From contig JAAEQB010000007.1 in assembly GCA_024231975.1 (NCBI GenBank), forward strand, positions 1-64,000: DNA of 64,000 nt, given 5' to 3'. This document shows positions 1-7,522 of the stretch, in pieces. Made by a program: the position numbers and the translations under genes. Origin of the DNA: Allobosea sp. (GTDB lineage Bacteria; Pseudomonadota; Alphaproteobacteria; Rhizobiales; Beijerinckiaceae). Under the pieces are notes generated by a model. The model worked only from the letters and a program-made list of their open reading frames with translations. It ran no database searches and had not been told where the DNA came from. How positions within the stretch are numbered: position 1 is the first letter of the stretch; each line of letters begins with the position of its first letter.

Positions 1-1485
1 CTCGGCCAGGACCTGCACCGTGCCGCCGGTGATGCTGGCACTGCCCGACGCCACGATCCTGTCGCTCTGGCCGGCGGCGTTGACCTCGACCTGATAGGTC
101 GAGCCCGAGGCGAACGAGACATTGCCCGAGACGGTCAGCGTCCCGATCGAATTGCCCGGCGCGATCGTACCGCCGCTGGCGACGCTGACGCCGCCGACCG
201 TGCCGGAGCCGCCGAGCGTGCCGCCATCCAGGGTGACCGCGCCGGTCAGCGTGCCATCCACCGTCGTCCTGCCGCCCGACTGCGTGTAGCCGCCACTGGC
301 GGTCAGGGTCGCGCCTGTGGCGATTGCTGTCGTTCCGGCCGTCTGGACATAGCTCCCACTGGTCGAGAGCGTGCTGCCGGTGTCGAGATTGACCGTTCCG
401 CTGTTGCGCATGCTGGTCAGTGCAGTAGCGGTGTAGCTGTTGCCGCTGAAGGTACCGCTGTTGTCCAGTGTCGCCGTACCCTGGAAATCGCTGCTGCTGA
501 TGACCGTCCAGCTGCCGGAGTTGCTGATGGCGACCATCGAGCCGGACACGTTTCGGCCGCTGCCGATCATTCTCCCGGCATTGTTGACCGTCAGCGTCTT
601 GCCGGCACCGCTCTGCGAGAACAAGAAGCCGTTGTTGGCGTTGACCGTGCCCGAGGCGGTGTTGTTCACCGTCGTATCGCTATCGGTTTCGACGGCCCGT
701 GTACCAAAGCTGGTGATGATAGTCCCGGCATTCGTGACCGTCGCCGACGCCTGGTTCGAAAGGTAGATCGCGCTCAGCTGCGTGCTTTCCACGAGCGAGG
801 CCCCGGTCCCGATGTTGACTATCGCGGTCGAAGCGCCGCTGCCAGTCAGGGAAACCACGCCTGAGATGTCGGCATTGAGGTTCACCGTGGTCGTGGCACT
901 GCCGGACGAGGTATTGACCACGACCGCTCCCCCGCCGCCCGTGGAAATCGCGGCGCCGACGGTGATGGTCGCGTCGCCAGGCGACGCATGCGTGTTCGAA
1001 TAGGAGATGCCAAATCCCGCTTTGATCGTGCCACCGGCGACAGTTTCGATGGTCGTCCGTCCGGAGGTATTGACATTGGCCGTGATGCCGCGAGCAGCAT
1101 TGATCGCCGCATTCATGCCGGTCAGGCTGACATTCCCGGAGCCGGAGCTGAGCTGGGAGAGGGTAATCGCCGTTCCTGCAGCGCCAACGTCGAAGCTGCT
1201 TGGCGTCGAGGTGGTGGCGAAATCGAGTGCAATCGCTTGCCCTGTCGTCTGGATGGTCAAGCCGCCCGTGAAGGACGCGTTTTCATCTGTCCCGGCATTG
1301 CCGATCGTGACTTGGTGGTTCGCAGCCCCAGCAGCGTTGAAGCCGGCGATTGTGCCAGTGCAGACATAGGTCGCGGGTGCCGCGGTCAGCGTACAGGCTG
1401 CCTGCGCAGTCCCGCTTTCCAGCGTGACGAGGCCGGCCCCAAGCATCAGAGCAATGGCAGAAATGCTTCTGTCGCGGCACGGCAT
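1..1485 (-). CDS. Autotransporter-type adhesin, N-terminal part (continues past left edge)
   Basis: An open frame runs from an ATG at 1485 to the left edge without a stop (495 codons seen); an in-frame stop lies just upstream at 1507-1509. Residues 1-30 form a signal peptide (MPCRDRS, then a hydrophobic stretch ending AQA). The rest is rich in Gly, Thr, Ser, Asn and Val, with beta-strand repeats such as TVNNAGRMIGSG. Close to the edge it carries PGNSIGTLTVSGN, the hallmark of autotransporter passenger domains just before the outer-membrane barrel. It is therefore probably a type V secreted surface protein acting in adhesion or aggregation; the barrel is not in the window. The sequenced part has lower GC and a more even base use than the flagellar genes. 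No operon partner is visible on this side. Confidence 0.85.
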   Translation of the reverse strand, partial: MPCRDRSISAIALMLGAGLVTLESGTAQAACTLTAAPATYVCTGTIAGFNAAGAANHQVTIGNAGTDENASFTGGLTIQTTGQAIALDFATTSTPSSFDVGAAGTAITLSQLSSGSGNVSLTGMNAAINAARGITANVNTSGRTTIETVAGGTIKAGFGISYSNTHASPGDATITVGAAISTGGGGAVVVNTSSGSATTTVNLNADISGVVSLTGSGASTAIVNIGTGASLVESTQLSAIYLSNQASATVTNAGTIITSFGTRAVETDSDTTVNNTASGTVNANNGFLFSQSGAGKTLTVNNAGRMIGSGRNVSGSMVAISNSGSWTVISSSDFQGTATLDNSGTFSGNSYTATALTSMRNSGTVNLDTGSTLSTSGSYVQTAGTTAIATGATLTASGGYTQSGGRTTVDGTLTGAVTLDGGTLGGSGTVGGVSVASGGTIAPGNSIGTLTVSGNVSFASGSTYQVEVNAAGQSDRIVASGSASITGGTVQVLAE

Positions 1486-2334
1486 GGCATCGGTAATCCA
1501 ATTGATTCAGCTTGCCGGAAAGAGTTCTGCACATGGGCAATAGTGATGCAATCCTTGCCGCGATTTCGACGCAATCTGTGTGATCCACGCTACAGGGGCG
1601 GTTTCCGAGAGAAGCCAGAGCCTTGGTGGAGCGTCGGGCTGCGGTCCATGGATTTGCCGCAGCGGGGTGCCGCTAGCCGCGGCGCCAGCATGCCCCTCGA
1701 CGGGACCGATCAGACCGAAGCCGCCTGAGCGGCGGGTCAGACATGACCGGGCCTCGCGCCGAGACGGGCCGGCATGGGAAGATGAACAGCGATAATCAGG
1801 CGGGCTCGGAGAAACGAGCCACTTAAGGAGAATTGTCAAACGCAGGGAACGACATTCCACCTGGATCAGAACAGAAAGGTAACGATCGACACTCAGATGG
1901 ACGAAAATGGTTTTCGGGATATCTACCGAAATAACTGGTTATCGAGCGACAGAGTCCATTTCGTTTTTGAGAAAGCGGCCATAGCTAAAGAGCCTGCACA
2001 TGGCATTTTGTCACAGCCGGGGGAAATTTCCATCCTTCTACAGGCCAAGCAAGGGTTTTAAAGGAACGGACACGCTCGTCGTCTATATTTGTGGCAGCGC
2101 GCCGGCTGGGGCTGGTTGTGCGCGATTGACCTAAAGCGCGACCGTCAAATAACGTCCCTGCCCCTCGCCAAGACGGCGGCCAGTTCGGTTCGGGCTTATA
2201 TACCAAAAGTGATGCTGGCCCTGGGAGCTCGGAAACTGCCGGGGAGGATCTCGCGACGGCCCGCCGCCATTGTCGGTGGGGTGTCCGGCTCGATTTGCGT
2301 CTGGAGAAGACGCATGCCCGAGCCGAGCACGCGT
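1486..2334. other. Gene-poor gap between the autotransporter and the tRNA
   Basis: No convincing gene lies in these 849 bases; the open frames are short, overlap in several frames and look like no known protein. The part at about 1796-2080 is clearly richer in A and T than its surroundings. It contains an imperfect palindrome, TTTCGG (1912-1917) facing CCGAAA (1926-1931). The promoter of the autotransporter must lie at the low end, but I cannot point to a convincing -35/-10 pair. Confidence 0.5.
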
Positions 2335-2411
2335 TGGTAGCGGGAGAGGGACTCGAACCCCCGACACGCGGATTATGATTCCGCTGCTCTAACCAGCTGA
2401 GCTACCCCGCC
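2335..2411 (-). tRNA. tRNA with CAT anticodon, probably elongator tRNA-Met
   Basis: The minus strand folds as a 77-nt cloverleaf. The acceptor arm is GGCGGGG paired with TCCCGCT (two G-U pairs), followed by A and an encoded CCA. The D arm contains AGCTCAGCTGGTTAGAGC. The anticodon stem GCGGA/TCCGC closes the loop ATCATAA, giving anticodon CAT, and the T loop is TTCGAGT. A CAT anticodon serves Met, or Ile2 after lysidine modification. The initiator is unlikely because the anticodon stem lacks the three G-C pairs next to the loop. The overall sequence looks like alphaproteobacterial elongator Met, but Ile2 cannot be excluded by eye. Confidence 0.93.
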
Positions 2412-2502
2412 CCGATGGCGACGCGCCGAAGGACGGCGGTCAATCGCGACGGCGCGGATATAGGGGGCGGGGGGCGTCGGCGTCAAGCCTTGATGACGCG
2501 GC

Positions 2503-3132
2503 TCAGCGCAGCTTCCTCAGCCTGACCACCTTGAAATAGCCCTGGCCGACATGGACGGTCTCGTAGCGGCCGGTGCTGGCGGCCCAGTCCGTGAGGCGCG
2601 AGACCTTGAAATCGCTGCTCCAGCCGATCGCCCGGGCCAGCGGCGCGACCGCCTTCCAGAACGGCGCGGCGAGGCCGCCATCGTCGACGAGGCGGCTGGA
2701 GATCACGATCTCGCCGCCAGGGCGCAGCACCCGGTCCATCTCGGCGAGCGCCTGCTCGGGATCGGGGACGAGGGTGATGACGAACTGGGCGGTGACCGCG
2801 TCGAAGGAGTTGTCGGCGAAACCGAGCCGGCAGGCGTCCATCACCATCAGGCCGCGGACATGGGAGAGGCCCTGGCTCAGCACCTTGGCGCGGGCGACGC
2901 GCAGCATGTCGAGCGAGAGGTCGGCGCCGACAACCTGCTTGTCGCGCTCGAAATAGGGTAGGGTCAGGCCGGTGCCGACACCGATCTCGAGGATGTCGCG
3001 ACCGCTGGCGCAGGCCGCCGCCACCGCCTCGCGCTGAGCGCGGGCGAGCAGGCCCTGATAGATCCGGTCGTAGAATTTCGCCCAGACCGCATAGACGCGC
3101 CGCTGCGCGTCAAGACCATTCGTCGTCGTCAT
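2503..3132 (-). CDS. Class I SAM-dependent methyltransferase, PmtA-like (phospholipid N-methyltransferase type)
   Basis: This 209-residue soluble protein has the Rossmann methyltransferase motifs in order: motif I LEIGVGTG near residue 48, the acidic VVGADLS at the end of strand 2, and LRPGGEIVISS near residue 140. The N-terminal pattern VYAVWAKFYDRIY and the size resemble the Agrobacterium/Rhodobacter PmtA family, which methylates phosphatidylethanolamine towards phosphatidylcholine. A generic UbiE-type methyltransferase is the alternative. Its start codon overlaps the stop of mnmA by four bases (ATGA), so it is the second gene of a two-gene operon. A 6-bp hairpin without a U run follows the stop at 2480-2499. 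Confidence 0.75.
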   Translation of the reverse strand: MTTTNGLDAQRRVYAVWAKFYDRIYQGLLARAQREAVAAACASGRDILEIGVGTGLTLPYFERDKQVVGADLSLDMLRVARAKVLSQGLSHVRGLMVMDACRLGFADNSFDAVTAQFVITLVPDPEQALAEMDRVLRPGGEIVISSRLVDDGGLAAPFWKAVAPLARAIGWSSDFKVSRLTDWAASTGRYETVHVGQGYFKVVRLRKLR

Positions 3133-4313
3133 GAGGTGGCGTAGGCGGGCTCGGGCTGCGGCGTTGGGCGAGGCGCCCGGTTGGCCACGATGACGCCGCC
3201 ACCGAGCACGCGGGCTCCGCTGCCGGCATGGTCGTAGATCACACAGGCCTGGCCGGGCGAGACGCCCTCCTCACCCTGCGCCAGGAGGACATGGACGCCC
3301 TTGTCGTCGGCGAGCAGGCGAGCTTCGCGCGGGGCACGGGTCGAGCGGACGCGGACCGCGACCTCGATGCCTTCGGGCGGCAGCTCGGTCAGCGCGATGT
3401 CGCCGATCCAGTTGAGATCGCGCAGGTCGACGCGGCTGACGCTGAGCGCCTCGCGCGGGCCGACGATGACGCGGGCGTCCTGCGCATCGAGCGCGATGAC
3501 ATAGAGCGGCTCGGCGCTGCTGATGCCGAGGCCCTTGCGCTGGCCGACCGTGTAGCGCAGCACGCCCTCGTGCTCGCCGAGCACGCGGCCGTCGAGATGG
3601 ACGATGGCGCCGGGGCGGGCGGCGCCCGGCTTCAGGCGCTCGATCACCTCGGCATAGCGGCCGTTCGGCACGAAGCAGATATCCTGGCTGTCGGGCTTGT
3701 CGGCGATGGCGAGGCCGAATTCGGCGGCGAGCGCCCGGGTCTGCACCTTGTCGAGGCCGCCGAGCGGGAAGCGCAGCAAATCGAGCTGCTCCTGCGTCGT
3801 CGCATAGAGGAAATAGCTCTGGTCGCGGCTCTCATCGGCGGCGCGGAAGAGGCCGCGATGGCCGGTGCCGAGGTCGCGGCTGGCGACATAATGGCCGGTA
3901 GCGAGGGCATCGGCCCCGAGCTCGCGGGCGAGGCCGAGCAGGTCGCGGAACTTCACGGTGCGATTGCACTCGACGCAGGGGATCGGTGTCTCGCCGGCGA
4001 GGTAGCTCTCGGCGAAGCGCTCGATCACCGCGTCGCGGAAGCGGCTCTCATAGTCGAGCACGTAATGCGGGATGCCGATTGCCTCGGCGACGCGGCGGGC
4101 ATCGTGAATGTCCTGGCCGGCGCAGCAGGCGCCGGCGCGATGGACCGCGGCACCGTGGTCGTAGAGCTGCAGCGTGACGCCGACGACGTCATAGCCCTGG
4201 CGCTTCAGCAGCGCCGCCACCACCGAGGAATCGACACCGCCCGACATGGCCGCGACGACGCGCGTCGCCGCTGGCGGCTTGGCGATGTCGAGCGAGTTGA
4301 GCGGAGCGGTCAT
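3129..4313 (-). CDS. mnmA: tRNA-specific 2-thiouridylase MnmA
   Basis: MnmA activates U34 of tRNA-Lys, -Glu and -Gln with ATP and replaces O2 with sulfur delivered by a sulfur relay. The 394-residue protein shows the PP-loop AAMSGGVDSS (residues 21-30), the CAGQDIHDAR segment, the first catalytic cysteine C116 in PCVECN, the HYVASR segment near 141, and the second catalytic cysteine C213 in DSQDICF. The C-terminal part has the usual beta-barrel region (YTVGQRKGLG). Length and motifs are those of a complete enzyme. It heads an operon with the PmtA-like gene and is divergent from fliK, from which it is separated by about 250 bases. Confidence 0.96.
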   Translation of the reverse strand: MTAPLNSLDIAKPPAATRVVAAMSGGVDSSVVAALLKRQGYDVVGVTLQLYDHGAAVHRAGACCAGQDIHDARRVAEAIGIPHYVLDYESRFRDAVIERFAESYLAGETPIPCVECNRTVKFRDLLGLARELGADALATGHYVASRDLGTGHRGLFRAADESRDQSYFLYATTQEQLDLLRFPLGGLDKVQTRALAAEFGLAIADKPDSQDICFVPNGRYAEVIERLKPGAARPGAIVHLDGRVLGEHEGVLRYTVGQRKGLGISSAEPLYVIALDAQDARVIVGPREALSVSRVDLRDLNWIGDIALTELPPEGIEVAVRVRSTRAPREARLLADDKGVHVLLAQGEEGVSPGQACVIYDHAGSGARVLGGGVIVANRAPRPTPQPEPAYATS

Positions 4314-4397
4314 CGAGGTTCCGGGCGGGTTCGGACTGGAGAGCCCGAGGATCTGGGCGCTCTATAGCGGTTTTGACAGATGCGGGCCAGCATCCGG

Positions 4398-4448
4398 CCG
4401 GCAATTCCTGCCGGGTCTGACGGCGCCATGACGCGATTCCTGCCGGGT
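4398..4448 (+). promoter_or_regulatory. Paired palindrome sites upstream of fliK (candidate FlbD operators)
   Basis: Site 1 is CCGGCA (4398-4403) facing TGCCGG (4409-4414). Its right half ATTCCTGCCGGGT (4404-4416) is repeated exactly at 4436-4448, 32 bases on, about three helical turns. Read on the minus strand, site 1 is ACCCGGCAGGAATTGCCGG, almost identical to the palindrome in the flhA promoter. Binding by FlbD is an inference from this sharing and from the FlbD-type activator encoded downstream. Confidence 0.5.
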
Positions 4449-4487
4449 GAGAGGCATGGCAGCTATGGTCAAGCTTTTGAATCGGAA

Positions 4488-4502
4488 TGGTTTTTCGATT
4501 GG
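4488..4502 (+). promoter_or_regulatory. Weak sigma-54-like promoter element of fliK
   Basis: TGG (4488-4490) and TTGG (4499-4502) keep the correct 10-base spacing between the -24 GG and the -12 doublet, but the -12 doublet is GG, not the consensus GC. The paired palindromes at 4398-4448 would lie at roughly -106 and -72 from the implied start, a usual place for an enhancer-binding activator. This is a candidate only. Confidence 0.25.
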
Positions 4503-4562
4503 CTCGTCTCTTGCTGGGGAGGTCGCGGCCACATCGTCACGGTTTCGTTCCGGAGAGTCCCC

Positions 4563-6242
4563 ATGTCCGCCGCGTCGGTCTCGCGCTCCTCTGCGCTGCC
4601 TGAGATCCCGCTTCCGAGCCGCCGAAGCCCCGATCGGGATGGGTCGGAGCAGGCCTTCACCTTGCCACTGGAGCCGGCGGATCGGCCGCGCCCGCGCCTC
4701 GATGACGACCGCAGCGCCCGCGACGATGTCGGCGCGCGCGACCAGGCGAGGCCAGATGACGGTGCCCGCAAGACGACAGCGGCCGATGCCAGGTCGTCGG
4801 CGCGTCCCGACGATGACGGCCGGGACAGGAAGGCGGTGGACGCCAAGGGAGCATCCGAGAAGACGAAGGCGGATGCCGGCAGCGACCAGGCCGCGGCGAA
4901 AGACGCTGCGGCCACCGAGGACACGAAGACCGGGACGGCCGCCGGCGACAAGCCGGCCGAGGGCAAGACGGCCGGGGGCAAGACGATCGAGGAGCGCAAG
5001 GCCGCGCTGGCCGCTGCCCTCGACGGAGCGCCGGTGATCGGCAAGGGCACGCTGGAGGAGCAGGCCGCTGCAGGCGCGGTGATGCAACCCGTGCCGCCGC
5101 CTGCGATTGGCGCGGAGTTCCTCGCGCTCGCCGCTGCCGCGCTCCAGGGAGGCGAGCCGGCGAAGCCAGAAGGAGCTGCCACTGAGGGCAACCAGGCCGT
5201 CACAGAGGCCAGTGCAGCCGGAGCGACAGCCAAGGCGACTGGCGAGGCCATGATCCCGGTGCCGGTCCCGCCCGCCCTGCCGGCAAAGGCTGACGGCCAG
5301 GCGAGCGCGGGCGGCGAAGCGGCCGCAGCCGACATCAAGGCTGGGCTGAAGCCGCAGCTTCCGGCAGCGGGCAGCGAGACCAAGCCGGATGCCAAGTCCG
5401 GCGAGATCAAGCCCGGCGAGATCAAAGCCGGCGAGGCGCAGCAGAGCGAGCTCAAGACGGCCGAGACCAAGCCGGGCGATGCACTGGCCTCGGCCAAGGA
5501 CGACAGCGAAGCGGGCAAGGTCGCCGCGACGACCACGAGCAGCGATGCGAAGGCGACGGGCGACGCCAAGCCTGCCGACACCACCACGGCGACCGCCGCC
5601 ACCGGGCAGGCCACGCAGGCTGCCTCGACCGACGCCGCCAGCGGCGCGCAGCAGGCCAGTGCGCCTCTGAGCCCGCAGGCGATCCTCGCCGCCGGGCCGC
5701 AGAGCCTGACCGCGCCGCAGGCGCCATTGACCGAGCTCGACGCCGCCGCCCAGGCGACCGCCCGGGCCCAGGCCGAGGCGGCCCACAAGCTGGTCTCGGG
5801 CGACGCCGGCCGGCCGACGCCGCTCCATGTCGTGCCGATCGAGATCGGCGCCAAGGCTCTCGCCGGCAACAAGCGCTTCGACATCAGGCTCGATCCGGCT
5901 GAGCTCGGGCGCATCGACGTCAGCCTGGAGATCTCCGACAAGGGCGATGTCAGCGCCAAGCTCACCGTCGACCGGGTCGAGACGCTGCATATGCTGCAGC
6001 GCGACGCCCGGACGCTGGAGCGCGCCTTCGAGCAGGCGGGCCTGAAGCCGTCGGAAGGCGGAATCGATCTCAGCCTGCGTGACCCCGGCCAGCAGGCCGG
6101 CGGGCGCCAGCAGCAGGGCGATGAGGCGCCGCGCGGCCGCCGCGCCTGGGTCGAGGCTTCGGAGGACAGCGCGCTCGTCACTGACGTGGCGACCTTGCCG
6201 CGCAACGCCAGCCGTCTCGGCGGCGTCGATCTCAGCATCTAA
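4563..6242 (+). CDS. fliK: Flagellar hook-length control protein FliK
   Basis: FliK is the secreted molecular ruler that stops hook growth at the right length and switches the export substrate class. The C-terminal 100-120 residues carry the conserved Flg_hook domain, including FDIRLDPAELGRIDVSLEI and the following LQRDARTLERAFEQAG helix. The first 420 residues are low-complexity, rich in Ala, Lys, Asp, Gly and Pro, as expected for the stretched ruler part. I chose the ATG at 4563 (559 residues), preceded by GGAGAG; a longer frame from 4380 has no ribosome site and would cross the palindromes. FlgD follows after 14 bases, so the two are co-transcribed. Confidence 0.9.
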   Translation: MSAASVSRSSALPEIPLPSRRSPDRDGSEQAFTLPLEPADRPRPRLDDDRSARDDVGARDQARPDDGARKTTAADARSSARPDDDGRDRKAVDAKGASEKTKADAGSDQAAAKDAAATEDTKTGTAAGDKPAEGKTAGGKTIEERKAALAAALDGAPVIGKGTLEEQAAAGAVMQPVPPPAIGAEFLALAAAALQGGEPAKPEGAATEGNQAVTEASAAGATAKATGEAMIPVPVPPALPAKADGQASAGGEAAAADIKAGLKPQLPAAGSETKPDAKSGEIKPGEIKAGEAQQSELKTAETKPGDALASAKDDSEAGKVAATTTSSDAKATGDAKPADTTTATAATGQATQAASTDAASGAQQASAPLSPQAILAAGPQSLTAPQAPLTELDAAAQATARAQAEAAHKLVSGDAGRPTPLHVVPIEIGAKALAGNKRFDIRLDPAELGRIDVSLEISDKGDVSAKLTVDRVETLHMLQRDARTLERAFEQAGLKPSEGGIDLSLRDPGQQAGGRQQQGDEAPRGRRAWVEASEDSALVTDVATLPRNASRLGGVDLSI

Positions 6243-6256
6243 GGGAGGGGCGCGCC

Positions 6257-6934
6257 ATGACCGTCTCCAATACAGGCAAGCTGTCCAACTCGCAGATCGC
6301 AGCCGCGCAGAACAACACGGCGACCGGCAGCGGCACCTCGATCGCCAACAATTTCGACCAGTTCCTGACGCTGCTGACGACGCAGCTCAAGAACCAGAAC
6401 CCGCTCGATCCGCTCGACACCAACCAGTTCACCCAGCAATTGGTACAATTCGCCGGCGTCGAGCAGCAGCTCAAGCAGAACGAGACGCTGACCGCGCTGC
6501 TCGGCGTCAGCAAGGCGACGACCGGCGCGAGTGCGATCGGCTTCGTCGGCCAGACCGTGACGGCAGACGGCGCCGCGACCCAGCTCAGCGAGGGCAAGGC
6601 CGAGTGGAAACTCAACGCCTCCAAGGGCGGCACCGCCACGGTCACGATCAAGGACGCGAAGGGGAGCGTGGTCTTCAGCGGCACGAAGACGCTGACGGCC
6701 GGCGACCAGACCTATACCTGGGACGGCAAGACCTCGACCGGCTCCACCGCCGCCGACGGCGAATACAGCATCAAGGTCGAAGGCACCGACGTCTCCGGTG
6801 CGGCGATCACGGTCAAGACCGAGATCACCGGCAAGGTCGACGGCATCGACTTCTCGACCACCGTTCCGACGCTGCTGATCGGCGCGATCAAGGTCCCGCT
6901 CGACAAGGTCAAATCGGTGAAGAGCACGTCCTGA
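6257..6934 (+). CDS. flgD: Flagellar hook cap / hook assembly protein FlgD
   Basis: FlgD caps the growing hook and is needed for FlgE polymerisation outside the cell. The protein has 225 residues, typical for the family. The N-terminal signature is clear: NNFDQFLTLLTTQLKNQNPL followed by NQFTQQLVQFAGVEQQL (residues about 30-75). A FlgD Ig-like/Tudor region (AEWKLNASKGGTATVTIKD, YTWDGKTSTG) follows. A strong GGGAGGGG ribosome site stands before the ATG. It lies between fliK and sciP, matching the hook-completion role of its partner FliK. Confidence 0.95.
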   Translation: MTVSNTGKLSNSQIAAAQNNTATGSGTSIANNFDQFLTLLTTQLKNQNPLDPLDTNQFTQQLVQFAGVEQQLKQNETLTALLGVSKATTGASAIGFVGQTVTADGAATQLSEGKAEWKLNASKGGTATVTIKDAKGSVVFSGTKTLTAGDQTYTWDGKTSTGSTAADGEYSIKVEGTDVSGAAITVKTEITGKVDGIDFSTTVPTLLIGAIKVPLDKVKSVKSTS

Positions 6935-6990
6935 CGAACTCCGTCATGAGCCATGCCGAAAGCCTGCGTGATCGCTTTAGGCAAAATTTA

Positions 6991-7009
6991 AGCCCGCCCG
7001 GGCTAGACT
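6991..7009 (+). promoter_or_regulatory. Palindrome and possible -10 element of the sciP promoter
   Basis: AGCCCG (6991-6996) and CGGGCT (6999-7004) form a perfect inverted repeat with a two-base centre, directly followed by TAGACT (7004-7009), a plausible -10 element some 38 bases before the sciP start codon. No U run follows, so it is more likely an operator than a terminator of flgD. Confidence 0.35.
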
Positions 7010-7046
7010 CTTCGGCAGTAGGTCTGTTGAGTTGTGTGAGAGTACC

Positions 7047-7322
7047 ATGACCGAGCCGCTGCGACCGCGCGTCAAATATGTCATCGGGCCCGATGGCAGC
7101 CCGTTGACGATCGCCGATCTGCCGCCGATGAACACGCGCCGCTGGGTGATCCGGCGCAAGGCCGAGGTCGTCGCCGCCGTGCGCGGCGGTCTGCTCAGCC
7201 TGGAGGAGGCCTGCCAGCGCTATACGCTGACGGTCGACGAGTTCCTGAGCTGGCAGTCCTCGATCGACCAGCATGGCCTTGCCGGCCTGCGCACCACCCG
7301 CATCCAGCATTATCGCCAGTAA
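7047..7322 (+). CDS. sciP: SciP-type CtrA inhibitor (DUF1153)
   Basis: In Caulobacter SciP binds the master regulator CtrA and blocks transcription of CtrA-activated genes, flagellar genes included. The 91-residue protein is the whole DUF1153 domain: it begins MTEPLRPRVKYVIGPDGSPL, then has the basic NTRRWVIRRKAEVV segment and the helix-turn-helix-like LSLEEACQRYTLTVDEFLSWQ. The ATG at 7047 is preferred over an upstream in-frame start at 7032 because family members start at this point. It stands alone between flgD and fliF with its own promoter-like region and a strong terminator. Its place beside CtrA-boxed fliF and flhA promoters supports the assignment. Confidence 0.92.
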   Translation: MTEPLRPRVKYVIGPDGSPLTIADLPPMNTRRWVIRRKAEVVAAVRGGLLSLEEACQRYTLTVDEFLSWQSSIDQHGLAGLRTTRIQHYRQ

Positions 7323-7350
7323 GTCTTTCTGGTATTTAGAGAAATTCATG

Positions 7351-7376
7351 AGGCGCCGGCCTTTTGACCGGCGCCT
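7351..7376 (+). terminator. Terminator after sciP
   Basis: A perfect 9-bp stem AGGCGCCGG (7351-7359) / CCGGCGCCT (7368-7376) with an 8-base loop is followed by TTCGCGTTT. It separates the sciP transcript from the fliF promoter. Confidence 0.75.
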
Positions 7377-7431
7377 TTCGCGTTTCGGCGGCACGTTGTC
7401 CTCATCGAACTGTGCCATTTCCTAACCGTCG

Positions 7432-7447
7432 TTAACCGGGCGCTAAC
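7432..7447 (+). promoter_or_regulatory. CtrA-like box in the fliF promoter
   Basis: TTAA (7432-7435), seven bases, then CTAAC (7443-7447): one mismatch to the CtrA consensus TTAA-N7-TTAAC. It lies 76 bases before the chosen fliF start. Early flagellar promoters of Caulobacter carry the same box near -35. Confidence 0.65.
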
Positions 7448-7452
7448 CATGC

Positions 7453-7469
7453 ACCGGGAAAAACTTGCC
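7453..7469 (+). promoter_or_regulatory. Imperfect palindrome in the fliF promoter (candidate FlbD site)
   Basis: ACCGGGAAAAACTTGCC follows the CtrA box by five bases, as the better palindrome does at flhA. It matches CACCCGGCAAGAATTGCC with a few differences. In Caulobacter FlbD represses fliF from a site near the transcription start, so the same role is inferred here. Confidence 0.45.
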
Positions 7470-7522
7470 TAGTGGTGCGTCTGTGCGTTGGTCTCGCAGG
7501 CACCGGGCGACGGAAGAGCGGC

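Noticed and set aside
882..1860. Several open frames on both strands across the autotransporter and the gap after it.
   Set aside because: They lie opposite or beside the long adhesin frame, have no ribosome site or family pattern, and are rich in Arg and Ser as antisense GC-rich frames usually are.
2297..2313. 6-bp hairpin GCGTCT/AGACGC after the tRNA.
   Set aside because: No U run follows on the minus strand, so it does not qualify as a terminator.
2131..2367. 78-residue minus-strand frame starting inside the tRNA.
   Set aside because: Its start MSGVRVPLPL-type sequence is the known artefact of reading through a tRNA gene.
4362..5990. 542-residue minus-strand frame opposite fliK.
   Set aside because: Arg/Gly/Leu-rich shadow of the repetitive fliK coding sequence; no motif or ribosome site.
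7453..7469. fliF and flhA palindromes read as sigma-54 promoters.
   Set aside because: The distance between the GG and GC doublets is 8, not 10 bases, and they follow CtrA-like boxes of early promoters, so an operator is the better reading.
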